Shown here: piece after piece, positions 23,695-33,942 of the stretch
Numbering within the stretch: the first letter of the stretch is position 1
How the letters are laid out: each line of letters begins with the position of its first letter
NCBI GenBank assembly: GCA_015179125.1
Contig: WHVA01000543.1
Coordinates: forward strand, 1-64,000
Length of the DNA: 64,000 bases
Direction of reading: 5' to 3'
Origin: Gautieria morchelliformis
Lineage: Eukaryota; Basidiomycota; Agaricomycetes; Gomphales; Gomphaceae
Made by a program: the position numbers and the translations under genes
The notes under the pieces: generated by a model
What the model was told of the DNA's origin: nothing
Databases searched by the model: none
Seen by the model: only the letters and a program-made list of their open reading frames with translations

Positions 23695-26600
23695 ATGCAT
23701 CCACAAGAGACCATTCCTCTACCTGCACCTGTACCACCGCTAGAGCTCATGCAGGAGAGCAACCCCTTCCCACCTGACCCATACGGCAAGCCCCCGCCGA
23801 CCCTGAAAAGTGCCGCACTGCACCGCGACTGGTGCAGGCTAATGGCCGATGCGCGTGAGGCATTCTGGAAGGAGCATCTTGCTGGAGAGGAATCTGAGAC
23901 CGAGCCTGAGAGTGATTCTAGCCTAACCAGCCCTTCTAAGCTCTTTCAGACGAAAATTGCCCGTGCCGCCCCGGTGGAGGAAGACACCGTAAGACCGAAG
24001 CCTGTCCCTTCTAAGCCCACTAGCGTATCTGGTAAGTGACACATGATCCAATGTCAATAAATTATTACGACGCACTTATCATCTCCTCTCTTAGTCGGCA
24101 GCACTTCTACTAAGACTGCTAAGAAAACTGCAAATAATGCTATAACATCTGGTAAGATTGCGGCACTGGTAAGACCTCACTCACCTTCGTCAATATCATT
24201 TCTAGCTTCTCCAAATGCACGCACTGCGAATGACATAAGATAGAGTCATCTTAAACTGGCACCCCTTATGTAAGCTGAGCACAGTCCAACGGTGAGCTCA
24301 ATAACACTCGAAGGCAAACACTTTTTGCCAAATGGCTTCCTAGAGTCTCTTTGGGACATGTCTACCTACAATCCTTAGGAGAGACTTAGGATATATCTAT
24401 ATTTATTGAGGAGATATATAGCATTCAAAATGTGACATAGAAAAAATATCAAACTATTTTTCCAATGTCCTAGAATGATTTCCTGCAATTTCAGTTTTTC
24501 GACCGATGGAATTTGGCGGTCACGTGATAGGTCACGTGACCTATTTGTCAGCTTTTCAAACCTTTGGACGATGCACGAAAAAAGCTTCAAACCGCTCTGG
24601 GGCCCTTGCTACACATTTCTACTGCTTAAATCGGGGTTTAGATAGGTACAACCTTACACTAGGTGAGTTCCACTGCAGGCCGCTTACTTAGTCGTCACTT
24701 TGACCGCCCGGCAGGTTGTGCTTGACCCCGTTCACACATTCAGGCCTCAGGGGTCGCGGCTGTCTAGATGATGTCCCCTTGGTACAGATTCAGAGGTGTG
24801 TGAGAATTGTTTCCTATCAGCAGATTCTAACTCCTCAACAGGTATGCTAATAGGTTATTGAATTTCTACGGCCCAATTTATAGATGCCTACAAAAAAGGG
24901 TTGAATGGGGCACAAGCTGTCTGGGCAAACCGTAAATACCATGCCCATCGTACTTTACCTCCAAACATTATGTCTGAGTTGGACAAGGAATTCATGTAAT
25001 ATGATTCAATGTCACTAATTATATTATAGAACATGTCGGGAAAAAAAAAAAAAAATCCCCGAGGCGAGGATTTGGCACATCACGTGACCTAAGCGCCCGC
25101 TTACATAAAGGTGCCAGTTTAAGATGACTTCTATCTTAGGGGATGGTGATGCACACAGCAATCACATTCTTACAAAGACGGGACGGTAAGCATGACTACG
25201 ACATCCCAGTCTGGTGTCAATTACTCACAGTTGCTCATATAGTATTGACGGCCCTTTGAACAAACTCCCTGTAAAGTGAGTTGCCCCGGAATCATCAAAG
25301 AAGCATGACGGCCGCTTACCTCGCCGGCCATGCCTAGTACTCATGGTCGGGTGGAAATAGATCTTGCTGCAGCATTGAAGGGACATGCACGCGAACCGGG
25401 TGGAGTGGGAGAAGGTGCGTCACACCAATACACGCGTGTGGATTTATAAATTGGTTGCACCCCATAGATGAATCGAATGATGAAGCTGGGGGGTCTCCAA
25501 TGCGATCCACAAGCAGGCGATCGCAGCTGCCTCAAAGGGGACGATCTTTGAAGCGTGTTAGCGGCAGGAAGGGCAGTGGGGTGGTGCCGACATCGAATCA
25601 CGACAAATGTCGTCTTCTTGCCAAAATGAAGTTGAAGGACCTAACTAAGCAGGAAAAAGAGCTTAAGGGCGAGTTGCAGGTGAATACTCTTACAACGTAG
25701 TTGGTTACATTGAATAAACATTACCAAAGAATATCATGCGTAGGATCTTCAAGGACCTCACTGGAATACGGGTTATGCGGAAAAAATTTGCCGATCCAAT
25801 TCCTTTGCCGGATCCTCTTGAACCTGGAGCTGATCCATGGTTAGATGAAAGTGGAATGGAACTAATGACGCCCAACTTCACCGAAGATGTAAACCACCAA
25901 ACTAATAGCGCCATACTTGGCAAGACAGCCGATCTCACTGTGCATGAAATAAATGTAAGTTATACGCTCAAGCATCACTGTCGTGTTAGCTCACCTTCAC
26001 ATCAGGATAATCCACCTGACATTGTCCTCAACCTGTACTCTTCCGTCCCGTTCAAGTGGGCTTTGCTCTACGAGTTTGCTAAGACAACGTTCCGGGGCTA
26101 CGTTACAAAATATCAGGCACAGACAGATAGCTTCAAGAAAAAGATGGAACAAACTAACCGAAAAAATTCCCATCACAGGTGCAGGTGAGAGGACGTGAGT
26201 GACTCTGACATTCGGAGCTGAAATGAATGTCTCACATATAGACCTGCAGAAGATGGGATGGCAACTTGCCACAGTTCCCCAATTTGTAGCCAATTATGGC
26301 TTCAATCCAACAGCAGTCCTGCATGTCGACTGGATGTCGGATGAGGATAGTGAGCCAGAAGGAATAAACAAGCATGAGACTGCACACGAGAGGCAAGAAG
26401 CCATGACGGCATGGCGGACAAGCTGCCTGTATCGTCTGGGAATCACTGGTGATATCAAGCTTCATGATGATCTTGCTCTGCTGGAGGTGGTAAGACCATA
26501 ATGGCGCAATGATTATGTAAGTGCACACCGTGACTAAATCATCATGGAATAACACCATTTGAAATAAAGGCATCCGGCCTCTTACATGAGCTCAGCCGTA

Positions 26601-26905
26601 TCCACTATCTCTCCCTCAGTTCGGCTGAGCGTCAGAGTTCCAAGTATAAGTGCATCAAGAAGTTGGGTAGAAGCACTCGCGAACCTGCCTTAACTGCTCC
26701 GTACCCCTTCATGATCAACGAGCCATGGTGGTTTGAGATGAAGGAAGGTGAGCATGGAGAGTACGTACAGTCATGGTCTTCATTTGACAACCCTCCCAAT
26801 TTCGACGACTTCAAAGAGATCAACATCCTGCAGGTTCTGAAACAAGTTGGTGATGGAGCTGATGACGGAGAAGAAGATCATGAAAGTGGGCATGTGGAGG
26901 ATTAG
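23695..26905 (+). CDS. Unknown TE-associated protein, interrupted
   Basis: Not a family I can name, but typical of the uncharacterised proteins accompanying basidiomycete DNA transposons. Coding blocks on the plus strand: 23,695-24,034 (MHPQETIPLPAPVPPLEL..., acidic Ser-rich end), 25,455-25,680 (basic, KMKLKDLTKQEKELKGEL), 25,736-26,186 (FADPIPLPDPLEPGADPWL, then PNFTEDVNHQTNSAI), about 26,210-26,490 (NYGFNPTAVLHVDWMSDEDS) and about 26,575-26,905 (YPFMINEPWWFEMKEGEHGE, acidic tail). Introns are inferred. A 0.9-kb TIR element sits in the gap after the first block. Copy B lacks 24,107-26,201, so it has only the ends of this gene. It may be partner gene of the transposase at 27,990-31,759. Confidence 0.45.
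24236..25138. mobile_element. 903-bp TIR element, non-autonomous
   Basis: The left end reads TAAGATAGAGTCATCTTAAA and the right end is its imperfect reverse complement. Similarity continues for about 40 bp through a CTGGCACC...TTATGTAAGC motif on both sides. No transposase frame is present inside. The interior is AT-rich with a perfect 18-bp palindrome around CACGTG (24,527-24,544). It is consistent with a MITE-like DNA transposon. The target duplication cannot be set because copy B has no empty site. Confidence 0.7.
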
Positions 26906-27024
26906 AGGGACCAGGGACGTACGGAGAGGGATTATTCATATCGGGGAAACATAACTTATTCCTCAGCTGCATGTTGCGCGTCGCGCACAATAGAGATGAT
27001 ACAATGTATTCTTGTCCCCACCCC

Positions 27025-27945
27025 ATCCGTGAACATTCCGTCTCCTCTGCCCGATTTCTGCTGGGCGACGATCGTGTTGTGAGCGCAAGCAGGGACCAGA
27101 CAGTCAGGATATGGAGCATAGCATCGACGTACGCATGATTTAGAAACTTGCGTCCCTGCATGACCTCCTCTCGCAGACACTGCATCAAAGTTTTAAACTC
27201 CCATACAGATTGGATTCATTGCACCTTGTCAAGCTTAGATGGGAAATTGATTCTCACATGTTCTAATGATCATGTAAGTCGCTGCGAATATGGTCAATTG
27301 GATCAAGGTCTCAAGTTTCACAGACCGCATGGATATTAGACGTGGAGTCAGGCGCTACGAAGGCAGAAATGCGTGGACACGAAAACGTAGTTGAGGTGGC
27401 TGTCTTTGCGCCTGTGGTCTCCCTTCCCTCTATCCGCGACTTGGTCGCCCAGGCGAGTAACCATTGATCCTGTCTAAATCGTGTTTTAACACTTTGCGCT
27501 GTTACGGTCATTGCAGCCAGCCAACACATGTACTGATAAAATCAACGCCATAGGTGTTGCGTTCGTAGCGACGGGCTCCCGAGACAAAACTATTAAAATT
27601 TGGGATGCATTGATGGGGCAGTGCTTGTGGACGTTTGTGAGGGCATTTCTCTGATTGACTCTTTCTTCTTCTTCTCATTGCTAGCAGGTTGGCCATGATA
27701 ATTGGGTGCGGGCCCTGACTTTCCATCCGTGTGGAAAATACCTTCTCTCTGCCGCCGATGACCACACTGTCCGCATATGGGATCTCAAGACAGGACGGTG
27801 CGTGAAGAAGATTGAACCGCATGAGCAGTTTGTCGCATCGATCGTATGGGGAAGGCAGGTTGTCACGGGCGCAGACGGGCAGCAGGAGGCGGTGGAATGG
27901 CCGATCAACGTTATGGCCATGGCCAGTTCTGATAAAGTGAGTGCT
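27025..27945 (+). pseudogene. PAC1/LIS1 WD40 fragment, 5'-truncated
   Basis: PAC1/LIS1 regulates cytoplasmic dynein and nuclear migration. Here only about four WD40 repeats remain. Blocks in order are GDDRVVSASRDQTVRIW, an exon with CIKVLNSHTDWI and TCSNDH, an exon with GATKAEMRGHENVVEVAVFA, then FVATGSRDKTIKIWDAL, and [20 protein letters not shown] with [18 protein letters not shown]. Introns of 48-50 nt at 27,129-27,176 and 27,274-27,323 are clean. The third uses a GC donor (GCGAGT, from about 27,454) and the fourth starts at about 27,639. The N-terminal LisH domain, coiled coil and first repeats are absent, and the last repeat stops at ASSDK. With no promoter or N-terminus this is a captured or orphaned host gene fragment. 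It abuts the 3' end of the convergent transposase. Confidence 0.75.
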
Positions 27946-27989
27946 CGCTGCTGATCTCTTCCTATCGTGAATCACAGGGCTGCGGACCC

Positions 27990-30900
27990 CAGCAGTGATA
28001 GCAACTATCAATGAAGAATTGGACTCATCTATCCTCATCAATATTAGTGTGTCTCTAGTCTGCATGCAGGAACACAATACCTTGTCAAGGGTCACAGTGA
28101 ACCATTGTGGAGGGTCTGAACTATCGTATACTCCACGGGCCACATGACAATGGATGTCTCCAAATGGAATAACTGCAATCTTCGGATCAAATTTCACGTA
28201 AGTATTGAGCAAATGGAAGTTGACATCGATTTCTGGGCTGTGTGATGTGATGAACTCCTAGAGGATTATCCAGGGGAATTTTTACTTACAAGTCAGCCCA
28301 GGCATCCTGCTGAATAGGGACTGTATCTAGCGTTTCGAACCATGCAATCTCGGCAAAAATCATGGGGGCCCTTGTCGACTGGCTATGTTCAAACAGGCTT
28401 ACGATCTCTCCATACTTCCATTCCTCCATCACGTGGGCCTTCACAAGGGACAAGAATCGGGTAGTAGCGGCCGCATCCCTGGACAAGGCCGTGAAACGCT
28501 GTCCGGTCCTGATAACATACGTGTAATAGTTGGCTGCTGGTGACAAATAGCTAGCGTTCCGTGGGGCGGCATGATCCAGGGTGAGATAAATATGTGGTCC
28601 GTTATTGCCTGCTGTGACATTATTATAGTAAGCTGCAAGTGCCTGGTGTGAAGACTTAGGAAGAAAGTGCTTGTTCTTTATCAGAGGGCCATGAATCACT
28701 CCTGATGTATGTGTCGCTATGCGTGGGCACTAGTGTGAGATCAAATCCAAATATGAATTATGTACTCACAATCATCCAATGCATCCTGGTGTGCCGAGGC
28801 AATGGCCTCTATGGTCCCTCGTGGGTCGGACGATCCTCTGAGCAAGTGTTGAGTAATGAGTGACTCATCACCCATTGTGGGGCTTGTGGATATGAGATGC
28901 ATCTATAAAGATGACAGAGACGGCCAATGACTAGGTTCTTAAGCGCAACTCACGGTTTCCTGAAGTTGGACATCCCGACCCCATTCACGAACCATGCTGA
29001 CCTCCAATTGTCCACCACCCCAATTGTTTGACTTAAAACTCTTCAGGAGTTTATTAAGCCGTTCTCCCAGAAAACACCAGAACCCATAAACAGGGCCGTA
29101 GTCATATATCTGCGCAGGCAAGTGCACAACATAGTGATGGTTCGGCTTCATCTTCTTGATACCATAAACCTGCTCACTCCATTGTTTCAGTGTTAGCGTT
29201 TTTTGGATTCATGTCACATGCACGGATTTATACTCCAAAAGATACTCACTCATTAGCACTTCAGCCCGTCGAACCTCTGCATCCGTTAGTTCGTATTGTG
29301 TATAGATTTTTGTAGCAGTGGCAAGCTTGAGGAAGATTTGGTCTTCCCCCAGTAACATGCGCGGCGAGGGCTTCTTGGGAGGCTCAACGATTTTGCGTGA
29401 TTTCCTGGTGGCACTCTGACCTGGATGGTCGTCGACCTGGCTTTGATGAGTCATACTTCCAGTTTCGCCACCATCCCCTATTGGTTGAGTCGCCATTTGA
29501 GATTTGAACCGAGCCTGATATCTTGCACCGTGCTTCCTTTCCCATTCTTTCATCCGTTGCGTGAAGGAGGCCATAGCTACATCATATTCCTTCTGGGCTT
29601 TTGTGAGACACTCATCCCATACTAAGGGGAACTAGCAGATATTTAATGTAATTAGATCACCAATACCATTAATATTATTGTGTTTGCAACTTACAATGAT
29701 TGGTAAAAAAACAGTACTGAGCCCTTTGTATGTGTCGGCAGAAAGGCTTCCACCTGCCGGTTCTCCAACTTGCATAGCTGGTCGTCCCACAAAAGATGGC
29801 ATGTCAAACTGTGAGAGAGGCTCAGCAGTGTACAGCTATCAGAGATAAGGTTGAGAGACTTACACTGTCAAGATAAGAATGAATGATACCAAGCTCCCGC
29901 TTGGTCTTGCCTGTATTCCCTCAAAGGGTATTGCCGGCTATCCATAGCGCATACCAATGGTTTTTGATGATGCCTGAGTACAAGTGACTAGTGTTTAAGC
30001 TGTGCAGAACATAATACAGACGAGACGCACCGATAAGTAAATTATGCATTGGATCTAGGTGATAGGATTGAAATACGGCAGTTTTGCAAGTTCATACCAC
30101 CTCACGCCTTGTGCCTTTGCAAATGCCTTGTGAGCTGTGGGATCGCTAAGAGTGGCGTATTCATGGGCCAGATCAAGATGCTGTTGTAATTTGCGTTCTG
30201 GAAACCCTGTTCGCCAAACAATTGAGCTCAAAATGGCTGAGAACGCTGAGAACTACATGCCGTTCTTACCATTACACAAAGCCTCATCAGAGAAAATTCC
30301 TCTTGAGTGACAACACACCATGTACAGGGCAATATTGTATGGCCATGGTCTCCGAATCCACACATCTTGACAGCCGCAAGGTGATCACATACGACTCCGA
30401 TACAGATAAATCGGATGAGTCAACCTATTAGAGATAGCTCATTAACAAACACATCAGCTAAATATATGAGACACATACCATTTGGGTATAGCGGTGTCTT
30501 GATAATGATCCCTCTCGTGTACAACATGATGAGTTCTTCGACAATCCGCTTGAGATAGAATTGGAGTTCGTCGGCTGTGGGCTCTTTTGGGCCAGCTGTC
30601 ATAACAGGTATGAGCATGTTTTCCACATGGTACCTAGTCAAACATGTAAACATGGGATACAACGAAAGAAAAACACCATTTACTTGAGTTCTGGTGCCAG
30701 GTTCGCTATAGAAAATGAGACAACACCAGACGAGTGACTTGGCGATAGATCCCCACGTCTGGCCTGGAACCTGAAAAGGCACAACAGTGATATTAGACCG
30801 GTTATATTAGTCCAAATTGAGACGATGAGTAATATGAGGACATACCAATCTAAGCCACAAGCCCCTGCTAATCGCAGCGCGGAATCGTCTCGATCACCAA

Positions 30901-31759
30901 AATATAGGTTGCCATCAGAATCACGAATCGTCTTCCACACATTGCCATCCCAGATTGCACGGTATTTGGATCCCTCTCTAGGGTGCAGATGCCAAGCATT
31001 GACCTGTTCTTCCATTCCAGGGCGAGATAGGAATTCGGCGAGCAGGTCATAAAGTGATACAAATGGTGCTATGACCTTGGGTTTGGGAGACCTTTTGAAA
31101 GGGCGGTGGCTGGTGGCCTCGGTGTGATAGTAGGTCTCAGAGATACCGGCATATAAAATGGAATCGCAGGCCTGGCATTTTCCCTGCTCATCAAGGATGG
31201 GATTCAGTAGAGGTGGACCACATACTGACCGACAACTAGGGCAAATAACCAATTGGGTTATTCGATCATGGAACCCCAAACATGTCATCGTTGTGCCTAA
31301 GGTCACCGGCATGGCGTCATCGTGCGGTATGAGATTCAATGCAACAAATAGAGTTCGCAGACACCAGAGGAGAACTGCACACGCCCTGAATGACAGGTGG
31401 TGCCTGGTGTGCAGGAATGAGACCAAAATAAGGATGGAACGAACGAACCACTGGGGGTGAGATTCGACATATTTTTCCAAGTTTGTGACGGGCACATCCG
31501 GCATTGGCAAGGCCTGTGTAGTGTTGATATTTTGGTGATCTGGTTGATGGGAGGACAGCTCAGACGTCGCACGAGCACGTGGTGACATACTGCCATCACT
31601 CGTGTCGTCGCTGTCTGTTGGAGGGCTATGTGAGGGCTTGAATGGATCCACGTCGTAAGCCCAGATGTTCTCAATCTCATCGCCCATCATTTCATTATGT
31701 TCTTCATTGGCATGGTCCAGGCTGTCAGGGTCGTTGGCAATCTGGACATCCGGAATCAT
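27990..31759 (-). CDS. Tnp2/Plavaka-like (CACTA-type) transposase, multi-exon
   Basis: Large DNA-transposon transposase of the basidiomycete Tnp2-like type. In order on the minus strand: an acidic N-terminus from ATG 31,759; a zinc-type cluster CPSCRSVC...CQACDSI; SLYDLLAEFLSRPGMEEQV and IWDGNVWKTIRDSDGNLYFG; then, across an intron, GLDWFQARRGDL and IANLAPELK; VMTAGPKEPTADELQFYLKR (about 30,600); LPYFNPITYIQIDPMHNLLL (about 30,060), the conserved Tnp2-like core; WERKHGARYQARF (29,520); KPNHHYVVHLPAQIYDYGPV with FWCFLGERLNKLLKSF (29,150-29,060); and a C-terminal block to about 28,000 (DPKIAVIPFGDIHCHVARGV). Exon borders beyond the first two are approximate. I saw no certain disabling change, but completeness is unproven. 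Terminal inverted repeats were not found. Confidence 0.7.
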
Positions 31760-31809
31760 GGTCGTCGGGGACGTCCCGATATCTGATTCGTGGACCGAGT
31801 GCTGTGTAA

Positions 31810-32150
31810 GTATGATGCATATAGGGTCTCTAGAATATTTTGGCCGATTGGGTTATCTTCTGCAACAAGACATGTAACGGCTCGGTCACTAGTCGAGTCC
31901 ACAGGCTTTTTGTCGTCTGAACCGAGCGATGACAAAGGAGTTCCAAGATCAAATTGACTGGTCGGGTTCTGTGGCCATGCTTCTGAAGAATCGGACAAAG
32001 CTTGATCCACGCTAGAAATCAAAGCTGTACACAATTGACTAGGCATAGAATTCCTGCCCGGCATCAACAGTGTTGCCTGACTAGCCCTTGACGGTGAAGA
32101 AGCAATAGATGAGGCAGAGGTGGAGCGTGAAGGAGGTCCGGCATATGATA
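31810..32150 (-). pseudogene. Rim15-type kinase C-terminus: first half of receiver domain
   Basis: Minus-strand sequence gives a Ser/Pro-rich linker (about 32,150-31,920) and then VTCLVAEDNPIGQNILETL. This is the beginning of a response-regulator receiver domain, with the acidic AEDN pocket. Known fungal Rim15-type AGC kinases carry such a linker and a C-terminal receiver domain. The domain stops here and is followed by the transposase start. The matching second half lies 1.5 kb away on the other strand (33,385-33,625), so the host gene was broken by a rearrangement. No kinase domain is in the window. Confidence 0.6.
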
Positions 32151-32159
32151 CAGCATTCT

Positions 32160-32985
32160 GCGCGCAATTACATTAGTAGGAACCAAGGGAGGTAACAGAA
32201 TGAAAGGCATACTTTGTCCAAACCAGTTACTACACTGGGCGGCTTCTTAATTCGTTGGGAAATACTCTTCCTACGATTGATGCAGTATGATAGTATACGA
32301 AAGGCAAAGTAGATGGGCACCTGGCGCTCATACGGCAGAGAAGGATGAACGTGAAGTCATCTATGAGTCACCTAGTGGCCACATGCACATCGCTGTACCT
32401 GTTCGACAAGTAGTATTTGCCATGTTTTCATGTGCAGGGGGCCCGCAACATGGATAGCGTGACAATAACCTGATTTGAGTACCGCGCCTGGAGTGGATTG
32501 GAGGGAGATAATGCCCTCACCATATCTCACCATACACGTAACCTATATCATGGCCTTTGTTAGTGACCCAGCCGTGTAGACTACGTTGATCCAGCATTAG
32601 TATGTCGGCCTATGCAGCTTACGGAGGCATCTGCGATATACGTCAGCCTACGCAGGCTACATAGGCAGGCCCAAGTTACGTGGCCAGCAGTAGCGCCCAT
32701 TGGCCAACGTATTTTTGGGCTCGGCTACCAGGTTTTTGGCATTTTCCTGATGGGAGTCAATTGCAATATATGGACCATGTATTTTGGGCAACGGTAGGTT
32801 TGCGGCCATGTTATAATATCAAGGCTTGATCAACTTTGATTGCACGCTGCAAACCTTACCAAGTTGATCATCGTGAGGAAAAAGAAACACAAGTTCTGTG
32901 TAAAGAAAAGTAAGAAATATTTATCTCATGCAAGGCCACCTCGAGCGAATTACTTAACGGCATGCAACCTTTTTACTTTCTGTTT
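32160..32985. other. No gene seen between the two receiver-domain halves
   Basis: Short frames only. Includes CCTATGCAGC/GCCTACGCAGGC words near 32,610-32,670 that could fold. Presumably part of the rearranged host locus or transposon edge. Confidence 0.35.
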
Positions 32986-32987
32986 GT

Positions 32988-33105
32988 AAGTGGAAGCACT
33001 TCATGCATAAATCCCACAGCGCCATCCAGGTCGCACGTACACCCTAGCTGGTACCAGAATCGACAACGCCAACGCCACTCCCCTTCCAAAAGACCCAACT
33101 GGTGG
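32988..33105 (+). repeat. Diverged third copy of the invertible segment
   Basis: Shares CCCACAGCGCCATCCAGG and flanking blocks (GGAAG.ACTTCAT; AGAATCGACA.CGC.AACGC) with 55,675-55,770, and in reverse complement with 22,890-22,990. It is clearly older than the copy A/copy B pair. Open frames across it are not credible genes. Confidence 0.65.
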
Positions 33106-33280
33106 CGCAGCTCCCCATCCACCGCTTCCCATCCTCCGAGCACATCCCAATTAATCCACAGCCCAGCCCAGCTTCTGCCATCCATTTTTATCATAAATCT
33201 GAGTTTAATCCTCAAGCTTCAAGTTCGCAATATATTTTTAGAAGGTGGTAGAGAGAAAATCCAAGATGACGACCGTCGTT

Positions 33281-33328
33281 ATCTCGCTGTAGAGAAGACA
33301 TTCCGCAATGTCTTCCCTACAGCGAGAT
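33281..33328. repeat. 22-bp inverted repeat, 4-nt loop
   Basis: ATCTCGCTGTAGAGAAGACA at 33,281 pairs with the segment ending at 33,328, with one mismatch. It is immediately upstream of the receiver-domain fragment, as if marking a fold-back breakpoint. Confidence 0.85.
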
Positions 33329-33384
33329 TGTGCATTAGCGCCGTCTGGCTGCTTAGGCATCCAAGGCCGTTCTGCTGCTACTGG

Positions 33385-33625
33385 CTAACACAAATGGGAT
33401 GTCGGTGCATACTTGCTGCGGATGGCGCCCAAGCGATCAGCGTTGCCTTGGGGGACATCAGTGAGGGATTAGGGTGAAGGAAGGCTGACTGCAGTGTAGA
33501 GTTCGACTGTATACTGATGGACCTGCATATGCCAGTTGTCGACGGCGAGCAGGCTGCTAAGTATATCAAAAGCACAAATAACAAGAACACCACGGTCATG
33601 CGTCAGCTAGGATCTTTTGCGTTTT
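33385..33625 (+). pseudogene. Rim15-type kinase C-terminus: second half of receiver domain
   Basis: Plus-strand blocks read QMGCRCILAADGAQAISVAL, then, after a short intron (about 33,460-33,498), KFDCILMDLHMPVVDGEQAA. The latter contains the phospho-acceptor Asp in the MDLHMP motif. Next is YIKSTNNKNT, followed directly by VMRQLG, which in intact relatives lies several dozen residues later. The Lys-containing end of the receiver domain is therefore deleted. It continues the half at 31,810-32,150 almost without gap, but in the opposite orientation. Non-functional. Confidence 0.65.
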
Positions 33626-33942
33626 TGTCTTCTGCCCATCTCGTGTCTCGCACTTGCACATCTGCATCCACACCATTGTCATATCCTACAGTTGATTGGG
33701 TAAGTGAACCAAGGATAACTTGACCAGCTAATGACGCCATCTTCAGTGGGCTTTGGACGTCATTGCTTACGAATTTCTGTATGGTCTGCCGCCATTCCAT
33801 GCTGACACCCCATGCAAGCCTCACAGGTGACAACACATCGACGAACTGCCGCTTGCATGCTGTAGACGTATCAACAATATTGGTAAGGTCTTTTTTTCCA
33901 TACATCAAGTTGTTCGGTCCCTGATCGCTGTTGCCCCCAGTC

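Larger units (their letters stand above)
12622..29870 (+). repeat. Segmental duplication, copy A
   Basis: This block recurs in the same orientation at 49,062-64,000. Matching pieces are: 12,622-15,818 with 49,062-52,255; 19,604-22,856 with 52,256-55,483; 22,857-23,180 with 55,484-55,838 inverted; 23,181-24,106 with 58,398-59,083; 26,202-27,866 with 59,084-60,731; 27,867-29,870 with 62,005-64,000. The first piece shows frequent substitutions and small indels. Within 12,622-15,818 no convincing gene is present except one short conserved ORF. The left boundary in copy B coincides exactly with the end of a gypsy LTR. Confidence 0.95.
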
